A stretch of DNA of 21,582 nucleotides, taken from the NCBI GenBank assembly GCA_002454845.1, contig DKJQ01000216.1, positions 243 through 21,824 on the forward strand, given 5' to 3'. Shown here piece after piece: positions 7,242 through 14,762 of the stretch. The notes beneath the pieces are model-generated. The model was given only the letters and a program-made list of their open reading frames with translations, was not told the origin of the DNA and made no database searches. Position numbers and translations under genes: made by a program. Position 1 is the first letter of the stretch; each line of letters begins with the position of its first letter. The DNA comes from Ignavibacteria bacterium UBA6688. GTDB taxonomy: Bacteria; Bacteroidota; Ignavibacteria; UBA10030.

Positions 7242-7838
7242 TTACTTCTTTACCTCAAAATTGACAATCACTTCTCCCTTCTCCGGCACTTCCACCGTGA
7301 CGGATTCTCCTTTCAGCTTCTCGTGCCAAATCCTCAGCGTGTGTTTCCCCGCCGGGACATTTTTCACGGTGTAGCTCCCATCCTTCTCACTCACAGCATA
7401 ATAGGGAGTCTCCATCACGAGGATGAAGGCTTCCATTTCGGGATGAACTTTGCACAGCATCACCGACGCACAACCGGGATCCGTGAACGTAAACGACCGC
7501 ACCTGACCTTTCGGCCAGGTGCCAAGGTTGAATTTCTCGGCGCACTTGTCGGGCGTAAAAACGTTGTGCAGGACGTCGTCGCTGTTCAGATAGTCAACGG
7601 TGGATCCGACAACAACCGGAAGAATGTGCGGGATAAAAACGAGATTCTTCTGATCCATCGTTACATGTTCTTTCGGCGGCTGGAAGGTCTTGCCGGGAAT
7701 CTTATCAATGAAAATCACTGCATCTCCGCTGTGCTTTACCCCTTTTGCCTTTACCTTGCCCTTGATATCGCCCGCCAACAACCCGTCACTCCACGTCCAT
7801 GTCAGGAGTATTGTCATGACAACAAATAATGCCCTCAT
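7242..7838 (-). CDS. Exported cupredoxin with C-terminal carboxypeptidase-regulatory-like domain
   Basis: 198 aa with a Sec signal peptide (cleavage near LLAG-D, residues 20-23). The blue-copper ligand set is visible: His91 in DDVLHNVF, then Cys129, His132 and Met135 in CKVHPEM, with the C-x2-H-x2-M spacing of amicyanin/pseudoazurin types. Residues about 143-198 form a small Ig-like domain with DGSYTVKNVPAGKHTLRIWHE, typical of proteins often annotated as methylamine utilisation protein or plastocyanin-like. It would act as a soluble periplasmic one-electron carrier. It follows the cytochrome-porin gene by 160 bp, and the ATG at 7838 is preceded by AAGGGTG. Two more cysteines (99 and 123) could form a disulfide. 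Confidence 0.9.
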   Translation of the reverse strand: MRALFVVMTILLTWTWSDGLLAGDIKGKVKAKGVKHSGDAVIFIDKIPGKTFQPPKEHVTMDQKNLVFIPHILPVVVGSTVDYLNSDDVLHNVFTPDKCAEKFNLGTWPKGQVRSFTFTDPGCASVMLCKVHPEMEAFILVMETPYYAVSEKDGSYTVKNVPAGKHTLRIWHEKLKGESVTVEVPEKGEVIVNFEVKK

Positions 7839-7998
7839 AGATCACCCTTTCAGTAATTGTGCTTTTCTAAATAAAGAGGGGAGCCGAGAAAATCATTCGA
7901 CGGTTATTGTTTCACCGCCTGTGAATTCCTCAGGCTCCGGTCTCCCATCCTTCATGAAATTCCGGCCGCCTTGATGTCCGGGTGGTTGCGCACGACCG

Positions 7999-9249
7999 TC
8001 ATATGCCGAAATTGAATTGGAGCGTGAAGGTATCCCGCTTCTTGTTCGCCTCGTCGAGGAATTTTTTAAATTCGAACACCAGCTTGACGTTGGCCCGCGC
8101 CATCACGGTAACGCCGGGAATGAGTGCATTCACCGGTTTGACCAGGTCCGCATCGGTATCCCGGTCCTCCCATTCGTACCGCACGAGGCCGATCAGCCAC
8201 GGGTAGATCACATAGTTTCCCTGGGCATAATACACCATCGAGGACCGGTCCGCCGTTCCTTCGATCGTCGAATTCATGAGCATCAACGCTCCGTTGAGGA
8301 TGAAACGGTTGTACCAGAAATCGACATCCCCGCCAAGCACCGTAAAGTCCTCATCCAACACGTTCGCCCTCGAGGCGGTGCCCTTATAGAAGAAAGCCCC
8401 TATCGTCACCGAATTATCGAGATAGAAATCCGACGCCTGACTCTCGGCCCCCTCCGTACCTCCGATTTCGCCGAGCCCTCCGATTTTATACGTTGCCTTG
8501 CCGAAGAAATCTTTCTGCGGATTGATGTCGGTTAATCCCTGGCCGTTCACCATGCCGAGGCGATAGGTGAACCCGCCGCGATCACCCGCACCATTGGCAG
8601 CGCCCCACACTTCGACTCCATTATGATCATCGCGGAACCGCCAGCCATTACGACTGCGAAAGCTCGCCATGTTGTAGTGATTCCGTGTGAGCCGGAGATG
8701 CGTGGGTGTTGGATCGGCATTCGCCATCCCCACCCGAAGATGAAAACCGGGACTGAAATCATACTGCAGGGCGAACGGGAATCCGATTTCGGTCTCGTTG
8801 CCTTCATTCTCAATCTCGAGCTCCCCGAAGAACGAAAAGTTCTCGCCGATGGTCCCTCCATAGAGAAATTCAAGCTCATGCGGTATCTCCAGGCTCCACT
8901 TCACGTCAGCGATGGCTGCGTATTCGATCCGACCGATGGCCCAGATGCCGATCGGGGTCGTACCGGGAATGTCCGCAGGCCAGATGGCGTCGGGCCACAC
9001 TCTCTTGTAGCCTTCGGATCCTATGCTGACTGGCTCTTCTTTTGTCATTTCAGGGTCCGTACCTCCCGGGTAGCGATAGCCGTTGTTCTTGAACGCTTTC
9101 CCGAAAGCATTGAGCATGGGAGCGGCATAGTGGCACGTACTGCAGCTCGTCTTGTACTTACGCGAGAACGATGGAATGGCATGGACTTGCTCGGCGGCGA
9201 TCGCCGTGACCAGAACTATGAGGACTACCGTTGCAGCAATCGTTTTCAT
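7999..9249 (-). CDS. Outer-membrane cytochrome-porin fusion (Cyc2-like), one haem c
   Basis: 416 aa. A signal peptide (cleaved after about VHA, residue 24) is followed at once by a single haem site, SCSTCH (Cys36, Cys39, His40), and by PMLNAFGKAFKNNGY, which matches the haem-flanking pattern of fused cytochrome-porins such as the iron oxidase Cyc2. The remaining 350 residues show alternating hydrophobic/polar strands, Gly/Asn/Asp-rich turns and a terminal strand FTLQFNFGI, as in an outer-membrane beta-barrel of about 16 strands. The haem would sit in the pore as a conduit between surface and periplasm. The downstream cupredoxin gene is a plausible partner. The ATG at 9249 has a good Shine-Dalgarno (AGGAGG). 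Whether the substrate is Fe(II), another extracellular donor or an acceptor is not shown; this wider family has many uncharacterised members. Confidence 0.85.
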   Translation of the reverse strand: MKTIAATVVLIVLVTAIAAEQVHAIPSFSRKYKTSCSTCHYAAPMLNAFGKAFKNNGYRYPGGTDPEMTKEEPVSIGSEGYKRVWPDAIWPADIPGTTPIGIWAIGRIEYAAIADVKWSLEIPHELEFLYGGTIGENFSFFGELEIENEGNETEIGFPFALQYDFSPGFHLRVGMANADPTPTHLRLTRNHYNMASFRSRNGWRFRDDHNGVEVWGAANGAGDRGGFTYRLGMVNGQGLTDINPQKDFFGKATYKIGGLGEIGGTEGAESQASDFYLDNSVTIGAFFYKGTASRANVLDEDFTVLGGDVDFWYNRFILNGALMLMNSTIEGTADRSSMVYYAQGNYVIYPWLIGLVRYEWEDRDTDADLVKPVNALIPGVTVMARANVKLVFEFKKFLDEANKKRDTFTLQFNFGI

Positions 9250-9286
9250 AGAGCCTCCTGATGGGTGGTTGAATGACGGTGAGAGC

Positions 9287-9667
9287 TTAGGATTTACCGT
9301 TCATGTGAAGACACGTTCTTACAGCTTCCCGCAGTTTATCAAGTTCTAAGGGCTTCAGGAAGAAATAATTGGCGCCATACATCTTCGCGTCTGTCTCGGT
9401 GATAAGATCCGGATATCCGGTGACGACGATAACGGGAAGCTTGGGAAGAATCGCCTTTGCATGAAGAAGAAGGGTGACACCGGATTGAAGCTTCAATCGC
9501 ACGTCGGTGACAAGGAGATCCACGTGATGGCTTTCAAGCTTATGAAGCGCTTCCTCCGCGCTCGTCACGCCGATCACGCTGCAATTCTCCCTCCGAAAGA
9601 AATCCTCAAACGCAGCGAGAATATTATGGTCGTCGTCTGTAATCAGCACGGTTGGTTGATAGTGCAT
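9287..9667 (-). CDS. Stand-alone response-regulator receiver protein
   Basis: 126 aa, only a CheY-like receiver: acidic pocket Asp11/Asp12, phosphoacceptor Asp55 (LLVTDVR), Thr83 (VVTGYP) and Lys105 (FLKP). There is no output domain. It is the first gene of the respiratory cluster, 37 bp before the cytochrome-porin gene and downstream of a kinase/sigma-54 activator pair, so it may act as a phosphate sink or as a signalling partner of that kinase. The ATG at 9667 is preceded by AAGAGGGTAGGG. Confidence 0.9.
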   Translation of the reverse strand: MHYQPTVLITDDDHNILAAFEDFFRRENCSVIGVTSAEEALHKLESHHVDLLVTDVRLKLQSGVTLLLHAKAILPKLPVIVVTGYPDLITETDAKMYGANYFFLKPLELDKLREAVRTCLHMNGKS

Positions 9668-9703
9668 CCCTACCCTCTTGTCAACCCCCCTCTTTCCTCA
9701 AGA

Positions 9704-9731
9704 GGTATACCGCAGCGGCATGATGAGACAA
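9704..9731 (-). promoter_or_regulatory. Possible -35/-10 promoter of the respiratory cluster
   Basis: On the minus strand TTGTCT (9726-9731) and TATACC (9704-9709) are separated by 16 bp, with the -10-like box 37 bp before the start codon at 9667. Four of six positions match the primary-sigma consensus in each box. GGTATACC is also an 8-bp palindrome. This is a weak computational-style match made by eye, and FCB bacteria often use different promoter boxes. Confidence 0.25.
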
Positions 9732-9780
9732 GGCTGCGAGATTGAGCTGAATTGAGCGGAATGGTCAAGCGGAGCCGGGA

Positions 9781-9813
9781 GAAAAACAAGGAAGTGCCAA
9801 GAGGGGCTTGGCA
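9781..9813 (-). terminator. Rho-independent terminator after the sigma-54 activator gene
   Basis: Read on the minus strand, TGCCAAG, a CCCCT loop and CTTGGCA form a 7-bp perfect stem (9795-9813), followed by CTTCCTTGTTTTTC, a T-rich tract. It lies 50 bp beyond the activator stop and would separate the regulator transcript from the respiratory cluster. The same bases contain TTGGCAC, part of a sigma-54 -24 box, but the matching -12 box is off by one base. Confidence 0.6.
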
Positions 9814-9862
9814 GTCTGCAAAGCGGGGCTTGTCACCGGGAGAAGGGTACAACGAGGCGGGA

Positions 9863-11263
9863 TTAATCCCTGAAGGACTTCGCTTTGATGTCGTGCTTGG
9901 ACATCAGGCGCTGGAAATTTTGCCGGGTCATGCGGGAACCCTTGGCGGCAGCGGTCACATTACCATGATATTTCCGTAAAAGCTCCGAGACAAACTGGCG
10001 CTCGAACATCTGAAGGAGTTTGATTCGGGATTTTGCAAAGTCCTCACTCAGGATGGGGAGCGAAGGAGATCGGACCGACGTGTCAAGAACCGGTTCCCGC
10101 AGCGCGTCGGGAAGAATCACGTCACCTTTTGTCAACATCACTGCGCGTTCAATGAGGTTTTCGAGCTCACGAACATTTCCCGGATAAGGGTACGTCCGGA
10201 GAAATGCCATCGCTTCGTCTGAAAAGCCTGTGACCGACTTTTTGAGCTGTCTGTTGTATTTCATCAGGAAATAGTTGGCAAGATGCGAACTATCATCGTT
10301 CCTCTCCCGCAGGGGGGGCAGATTGACCGTGACGACCTTCAGCCGGAAAAAGAGATCCTCTCTGAAATTCCCGTTTTTCATTTCCAATTCGATATCGTGG
10401 TTGGTCGCGCAGACAAATCGCGCCCCGACGCGGATGGCAGTGTTCCCCCCCAGGCGTTCAAACTCACGCTCCTGCAGGACTCGCAAAAGCTTCTGCTGGA
10501 GATGGGGCGAGAGGTTCCCAATCTCATCAAGAAAAATCGTCCCCTCCTGGGCGATTTCAAACTTCCCGAGCTTGCGCTCCCCCGCACCTGTGAACGCTCC
10601 TTTTTCGTGACCAAACAGCTCCGATTCGAGTAACGGCTCGGGAAGCGCAGTACAGTCAATGGGGACGAACGGTTTGTGGGCGTTGGGGCCCGCATTGTGA
10701 ATCGCCCGTGCGACGAGTTCCTTCCCGGTCCCACTTTCACCGAGAATCAGAATCGACGTGTGATTCGGGGTTGTCGAGATCGATCCGATGAGCTTATACA
10801 CCTCTTGCATCGGGGCACTCCTGCCGATCAGTTCGTACCGATCGGCCATGTCCCCATGGTATTGACCATGACGGCCTGCCGTGGGAGATGTTCTCCGGGT
10901 GCTGGCCAATGCTTCGCGGGTTACCGCGCGGATCTTGCCGACATCCAGCGGCTTCGTAAGATATTCGAATGCGCCAAGTTGAATTGCCTTAATGGCTGTT
11001 TGCATCGTACCATAGCCGGTGATGATCACGACGGGCATACGCTCGTCCTGCGTTTTCATCTGTTTCAACACTTCGAGTCCGTCGACCTTCGGCATCGTGA
11101 TGTCCATGAACACCAGGCCGGGATGCTCCGCGGAGATTTTCTTCAACGCCTCCTGTCCATCCCGCGCGAGGACGGTCTTGTACCCGTCTTTCCGCAGAAC
11201 TTCGCGGAAGGCGAAGAGAATTTTCGGATCATCGTCCACTACCAGCACTGTCGGCTTCTTCAT
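9863..11263 (-). CDS. NtrC-family sigma-54-dependent response regulator
   Basis: 466 aa. Receiver at 1-120 with phosphoacceptor Asp54 (VFMDITMP), Thr82 and Lys104. AAA+ domain at about 142-375 with Walker A GESGTGKE (175-182), the sigma-54-contacting loop GAFTGA (222-227), Walker B GTIFLDE (241-247) and the sensor II region YPYPGNVRELENL (358-370). The C-terminus (about 420-460) is a Fis-type helix-turn-helix (KYHGNVTAAAKGSRMTRQNF). It activates sigma-54 RNA polymerase from distant enhancer sites when phosphorylated. The start overlaps the stop of the kinase gene (ATGA), so the pair is translationally coupled. Its most likely target is the respiratory cluster just downstream or the promoter of its own operon; no perfect sigma-54 promoter is visible there. 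Confidence 0.97.
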   Translation of the reverse strand: MKKPTVLVVDDDPKILFAFREVLRKDGYKTVLARDGQEALKKISAEHPGLVFMDITMPKVDGLEVLKQMKTQDERMPVVIITGYGTMQTAIKAIQLGAFEYLTKPLDVGKIRAVTREALASTRRTSPTAGRHGQYHGDMADRYELIGRSAPMQEVYKLIGSISTTPNHTSILILGESGTGKELVARAIHNAGPNAHKPFVPIDCTALPEPLLESELFGHEKGAFTGAGERKLGKFEIAQEGTIFLDEIGNLSPHLQQKLLRVLQEREFERLGGNTAIRVGARFVCATNHDIELEMKNGNFREDLFFRLKVVTVNLPPLRERNDDSSHLANYFLMKYNRQLKKSVTGFSDEAMAFLRTYPYPGNVRELENLIERAVMLTKGDVILPDALREPVLDTSVRSPSLPILSEDFAKSRIKLLQMFERQFVSELLRKYHGNVTAAAKGSRMTRQNFQRLMSKHDIKAKSFRD

Positions 11264-13746
11264 ATACCCACACCGTTTGCTATCGGCAGGTAGATCTTGA
11301 ACATCGCACCCCCGGCTTGTGAACGTTTGACGGTCACAATGCCTCCGTGCGCATTCACCGTCTGCTTCACCATCGGTAGACCAAGGCCCGTCCCGTTCGT
11401 CTTTGTCGTAAAGAAAGGATCAAAGATGCGACCGATGATCGTTGCGGGGATCCCCGAACCTGTATCGGTCACCTCGACGAGCGCGCATGCCGTGCCCTTC
11501 TGAAGAACAATTTCCGCGCCGTCCCGGCCCTCCTTCTTTTGATTGCCATCGTAGAGATGAGTAAACGTGAAATCGTGCAGTGTTTCACGAAGGATAATTT
11601 TCTTCGTCGCGATGGACACGATTTCTTCCTTCGTACGCGCCGGCTTGCTTTCAATGGCCTGGGCTGCATTGAACAAGATGTTCACAACGACTTCTTTGAA
11701 TCGCTGGGTATCGAGCGGCAGGTTGGAGAGGGTTGGGTCCAGTGTCTGCTGCACATGGATTCGTTCCTTCTTCAAGTGCGGTTTCACGAAGTCGAGGCTG
11801 TCGTTGATGACCTTATTCAGATTGGCTGTCTGAAACTGAAGCGGCGAGGGTCTGGCAAAACTCAGCAAATCGGCAACAATCTGCTCCATGTGGTAAATCG
11901 AGTTGAGAGCGACGCGCAGGGATTTCTTGTCGGAACGGCTGAGCTGTTTCGATTCACTCTGAAGCTGTAAGATCATCTTGATGGAGGTGAGGGAGTTCCG
12001 GAATTCATGGGCAATGAGGGCCGACATTTCGCCGGTCGCCATCAGCCGTTCGGTCTGGAGAAGATGCTGTTCGAGCCGCTTTCGCTCCGTCACGTCGGTG
12101 ATGATCTCGAGAATGGCATGCAGGTCCCCCTCTTTTTTCAGCGGGATTGCTGCATGCTCGATATAACGGTCTCCACGACCCGTATCGGCAACGTGGTCAA
12201 TGTGGCTCGCGATTCTTCCCGAGGAGACTGCGATCCTTGAGACGCATTGCTCGCAGAACCCGCTATCGCAAAAGATCGAGGCACAATCCTTCCCCCGGAC
12301 ATCGTCGAGGTCCAGGCCCGTTACCGAGCCGAAGGTTGCGCTTGCCGTTTGAATGCGGTAGTCTTTGTCCAGGAGAACGAAGGCGCTTGGCACATTATCG
12401 AGAATCGCCTGCAGCTTGGTCTTCTCCTCGGTAAGCTCTTTGGTGCGGACTTGCACCAATTCTTCAAGCCGTGTCCGGTGCTGCTGGATCTCCAGCTCAT
12501 GGGCCTCAAGGGACGCAGCCATGAAATTAAACTGCTCTCCGAGTTTCTCGATCTCATCATGGGTCTCCACGTTCAGCCGGTGGTGATAATTTCCCCGGGC
12601 AATCGTTTCTGCTCCCTGCTGCAACGCAGCGATCGGCTTGGTGAACTGTTGCGTCGCAATCAGGCCCAGTCCGATCGCGACGCCGAGAAAAAGCATGAGA
12701 AATGCGGCAAACATCCATGCAAAGGAAGACGCGGGTCCGAGGACGACATTGTTGGGGACACTTTCAAACACGTAGAACGGCACGGAAAACGATGTGACAG
12801 ATTGATTGGCCGATGTCGCTGCCCCCCCAAAGAGAGGAGCATAGGCGATGATTTCATCGATTCCTTCCGATACAATTCCACTGTTCCCGGAAAGCACGGA
12901 ATCCACCACCGCCGCAGGATAATCGTGCTGGAGATTATCGTCTTCGCGCGACGCAAGGAGTTTATTCCATTCTTTTTTCTTCTCGCTGTGATAGAGGTAA
13001 TGGCCATCTCCGCTGACAAGAACTGTTTTCCCGTTGAGGCTGAAATGTCTCGGGGTTTCCATGATGAGGAAGAGATCTTTTGCGAAGACATTGGCTACGA
13101 GCAATCCTACTCGTTTTCCCGGCACATCGGGATTCTCACCATGACGAGCGAGCGGCGTCACGAAACTGATAATCGGGATACGCTCATTGCTCTGGCTCAC
13201 GAGCTCTGCCGCCGTGAAGGCTATGGCATTGGGCTGAAGACCCTCTGCAAGCAGGAAATAGAACGACTCTCGTCCCGTCCGAAGTTCTTGAGCCGGGACA
13301 ACCCGATAGCGCTGCATGGAGTCGGGTGCGTCCATGCGCTCAGCACGGATCACTTCATCCCCTGTTTCATTGATAATGCGGAGCTGATAATAAATCCCCT
13401 TTGTCCCCATCCACGCCAGAAGCTCGTCATTGAGTCGCCCGGACACACGATCACCCTGGCGCAAGCTGGAAGCGCTCAAAGCTTGCACATACGCCTGAAG
13501 CGATGGGGAGTTCTTTAACAACCGGAGGTCACTCTCGACGTTGGTAAGAAAATTTGCGGTATTCTCGCGTATGGTACGAACGTCGTGCGCGAGGTTTTCA
13601 TACGCGATCTCCTTCATCATGCTGACGTTGGAGAAAATCCCGTGAAGGCCAAGCACGACAACGGGGATAATGGAAAGACCGGCAAACGCGATAATGAGCT
13701 TGCTGCGGATGGAAAGCCAGGGGAATATGCTGTTGAGGTTGATCAA
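11260..13746 (-). CDS. Membrane sensor histidine kinase (Cache-like, HAMP, PAS, HisKA, HATPase)
   Basis: 828 aa from the chosen TTG start. TM1 at about 15-36, a 300-residue periplasmic Cache-like sensor domain, TM2 at about 340-364, HAMP at 366-420, a coiled coil, a PAS domain at about 445-555, then HisKA with His580 (LIAHEFRNSLTSI) and an HATPase with N box NILFNAAQAI (690s), DTGSGIP (761-767) and GTGLGLPM (785-792). The PAS domain carries a cysteine group at 488, 493, 498 and 501. The open frame extends to a GTG at 13890, but those extra 48 residues look non-coding; the TTG at 13746 has AGGG 8 bases upstream and starts just before TM1. It pairs with the overlapping NtrC-type regulator. The signal is unknown; a periplasmic ligand or redox state is plausible. 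Confidence 0.93.
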   Translation of the reverse strand: MINLNSIFPWLSIRSKLIIAFAGLSIIPVVVLGLHGIFSNVSMMKEIAYENLAHDVRTIRENTANFLTNVESDLRLLKNSPSLQAYVQALSASSLRQGDRVSGRLNDELLAWMGTKGIYYQLRIINETGDEVIRAERMDAPDSMQRYRVVPAQELRTGRESFYFLLAEGLQPNAIAFTAAELVSQSNERIPIISFVTPLARHGENPDVPGKRVGLLVANVFAKDLFLIMETPRHFSLNGKTVLVSGDGHYLYHSEKKKEWNKLLASREDDNLQHDYPAAVVDSVLSGNSGIVSEGIDEIIAYAPLFGGAATSANQSVTSFSVPFYVFESVPNNVVLGPASSFAWMFAAFLMLFLGVAIGLGLIATQQFTKPIAALQQGAETIARGNYHHRLNVETHDEIEKLGEQFNFMAASLEAHELEIQQHRTRLEELVQVRTKELTEEKTKLQAILDNVPSAFVLLDKDYRIQTASATFGSVTGLDLDDVRGKDCASIFCDSGFCEQCVSRIAVSSGRIASHIDHVADTGRGDRYIEHAAIPLKKEGDLHAILEIITDVTERKRLEQHLLQTERLMATGEMSALIAHEFRNSLTSIKMILQLQSESKQLSRSDKKSLRVALNSIYHMEQIVADLLSFARPSPLQFQTANLNKVINDSLDFVKPHLKKERIHVQQTLDPTLSNLPLDTQRFKEVVVNILFNAAQAIESKPARTKEEIVSIATKKIILRETLHDFTFTHLYDGNQKKEGRDGAEIVLQKGTACALVEVTDTGSGIPATIIGRIFDPFFTTKTNGTGLGLPMVKQTVNAHGGIVTVKRSQAGGAMFKIYLPIANGVGI

Positions 13747-13914
13747 GGAGTGTACCCTGTGGTAGCCGAGGCCGTCACATAGCACATCGCTTTCTACAAA
13801 CGGTATGCCCGGCCTCCGAGGCGAAGACTCAAATGAGCAAGTCACAATCTGGCTCGCCCATACGCCATACAACGAACAGGGTGGTTTCACTCCCAGCCAA
13901 TTTGTTTCTCAATT

Positions 13915-13943
13915 CTGAGAATAAAAATAAGTGTTATTCTCAG
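13915..13943. promoter_or_regulatory. 10-bp perfect dyad, candidate operator or hairpin upstream of the kinase
   Basis: CTGAGAATAA (13915-13924), a 9-base spacer and TTATTCTCAG (13934-13943) are exact inverted copies. The site is about 170 bp upstream of the kinase start, is AT-rich in a GC-rich setting, and has no long T-run on either side, which favours a protein-binding site over a terminator. The half-site TGAGAAT has a Fur-like look, but the spacing does not fit a standard Fur box. Confidence 0.5.
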
Positions 13944-14072
13944 GATTGAACATGGTGCATGTCTCAAGATTTCGCTCTCCTCCAAAGAGCGATCTATGCG
14001 TTCACAACGCGTTCACAACATCTGTCGCTCCCTGAGTGAAAGGTTCGGCCGCTTGAAATAGTGGATCGCTGT

Positions 14073-14258
14073 CGCACGCTTTCGCGTGCGTTAATAAGAA
14101 GCTTCCAGCGGCCTCCGGTCCCCAAAGGGGTGAGATAATTGAATGAGGAGCCAGCAAGCGGTTCATCGTTAACCCAAGCGAAGATCGCTTACGCGATCTT
14201 CAATAAGAGGCCTCCAGCCCCAAAGCGGTGAAATACATGGAAGGTGCGCTTTCGCGCA
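14073..14258. repeat. Cluster of three tetraloop hairpins with two diverged direct repeats
   Basis: Hairpins: CGCACGC-TTTC-GCGTGCG (14073-14090), GAAGATCGC-TTAC-GCGATCTTC (14180-14201) and TGCGC-TTTC-GCGCA (14245-14258). The first two are each followed by a related sequence: AATAAGAAGCTTCCAGC then CCCCAAAGGGGTGAGATAAT, and AATAAGAGGCCTCCAGC then CCCAAAGCGGTGAAATACAT. The unit is thus a hairpin plus a conserved tail, present twice with a third hairpin alone. It resembles REP-type intergenic repeats in layout, but I do not recognise a named family. Confidence 0.6.
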
Positions 14259-14300
14259 AGTCGAACACTCATCCGCCACCTCCGACGATCCCCCGGCCCA

Positions 14301-14600
14301 TTACTTCCAAAACTCGTACCATTTCGCTCCGGAACCGACAGGGCTTTGACTTGTACCAAGTTCGATCTGTTCCCCGGTTGCATTCCGAAACTCCTCCCAA
14401 TTTTCTCGTGGAAGGTCATGCTTGCCCACGTAGATATCTGCAACCTGATACACGGCGTGGCACCTTGCGCATTCCAAGGTGCCGGTCACGATCGTCTTGC
14501 CAGGGACATCATACAACTGTATTCGAAGTTCGAGATTCTCCTTCTTGTAAACCCCCTTACACGGCTTACACAACCAGAATCGGACTCGTGATACTTTCAT
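14301..14600 (-). CDS. Small zinc-ribbon-like protein, function unknown
   Basis: 99 aa. Two CxxC pairs, CKPC (11-14) and CARC (44-47), are placed as in a zinc ribbon, followed by a charged, Trp-rich tail (ENWEEF, KWYEFWK). There is no signal peptide or membrane segment, so it is probably cytoplasmic. The start at 14600 has GAGG 7 bases upstream; the longer frame to 14678 is unlikely. A hairpin (14621-14640) lies just upstream of the Shine-Dalgarno. No family recognised. Confidence 0.75.
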   Translation of the reverse strand: MKVSRVRFWLCKPCKGVYKKENLELRIQLYDVPGKTIVTGTLECARCHAVYQVADIYVGKHDLPRENWEEFRNATGEQIELGTSQSPVGSGAKWYEFWK

Positions 14601-14620
14601 GGAAACCTCGCTGCCTTGTT

Positions 14621-14640
14621 TTCGAGCACGGTGGCTCGAA
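14621..14640. promoter_or_regulatory. Hairpin in the 5' leader of the zinc-ribbon gene
   Basis: TTCGAGC (14621-14627), a 6-base loop and GCTCGAA (14634-14640) form a perfect 7-bp stem about 20 bp before the start codon at 14600, directly upstream of the Shine-Dalgarno. It may affect translation or mRNA stability. No T-run follows on the minus strand, so termination is unlikely. Confidence 0.4.
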
Positions 14641-14700
14641 TGTATGCGCAAACGTCGCTCTCTATCAGTGAACTGCAAACTCCGTCACCGATGACAAGGG

Positions 14701-14729
14701 AAAAGCCGGCTTCACGCAAATAAGCCGGC
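14701..14729 (-). terminator. Rho-independent terminator after the PH-like membrane protein gene
   Basis: Minus-strand GCCGGCTT, a 9-base loop and AAGCCGGC (arms 14722-14729 and 14705-14712) form an 8-bp GC-rich stem followed directly by TTTTCCC. It begins 34 bp beyond the stop at 14763 and separates this gene from the zinc-ribbon gene. Confidence 0.8.
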
Positions 14730-14762
14730 CGTTGAGCATGACTGATCGATCTGTTTGTCGGC

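Larger units (their letters stand above)
13747..14300. other. 554-bp intergenic region upstream of the kinase gene
   Basis: No convincing gene on either strand. Near the kinase it holds an AT-rich 10-bp dyad (13915-13943). Between 14040 and 14260 it holds three tetraloop hairpins and two diverged copies of a short repeat. The kinase promoter is expected here, but I see no clear -35/-10, -33/-7 or sigma-54 boxes. Confidence 0.7.

Noticed and set aside
7839..7998. Possible 20-codon ORF (MKDGRPEPEEF...) between the porin and cupredoxin genes
   Set aside because: Too short, weak ribosome binding site and no supporting feature.
9781..9800. Sigma-54-like promoter (TTGGCAC...TTGT) on the minus strand upstream of the receiver gene
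   Set aside because: The spacing between the GG and the would-be GC is one base short and the GC is GT; the bases are better explained as the terminator hairpin and its T-tract.
12247..13518. Plus-strand ORF of 423 codons opposite the kinase
   Set aside because: Antisense shadow of the kinase gene; no motif and no ribosome binding site.
13747..13890. N-terminal extension of the sensor kinase to a GTG at 13890
   Set aside because: The 48 extra residues look non-coding, the GTG has no properly spaced ribosome binding site, and the TTG at 13746 sits just before TM1 with AGGG upstream.
13899..13918. Sequence TTTCTCAATT shared between the kinase upstream region and the right end of the window (about 21566-21575)
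   Set aside because: A 10-base match in 21 kb is expected by chance; the flanks agree only partly.
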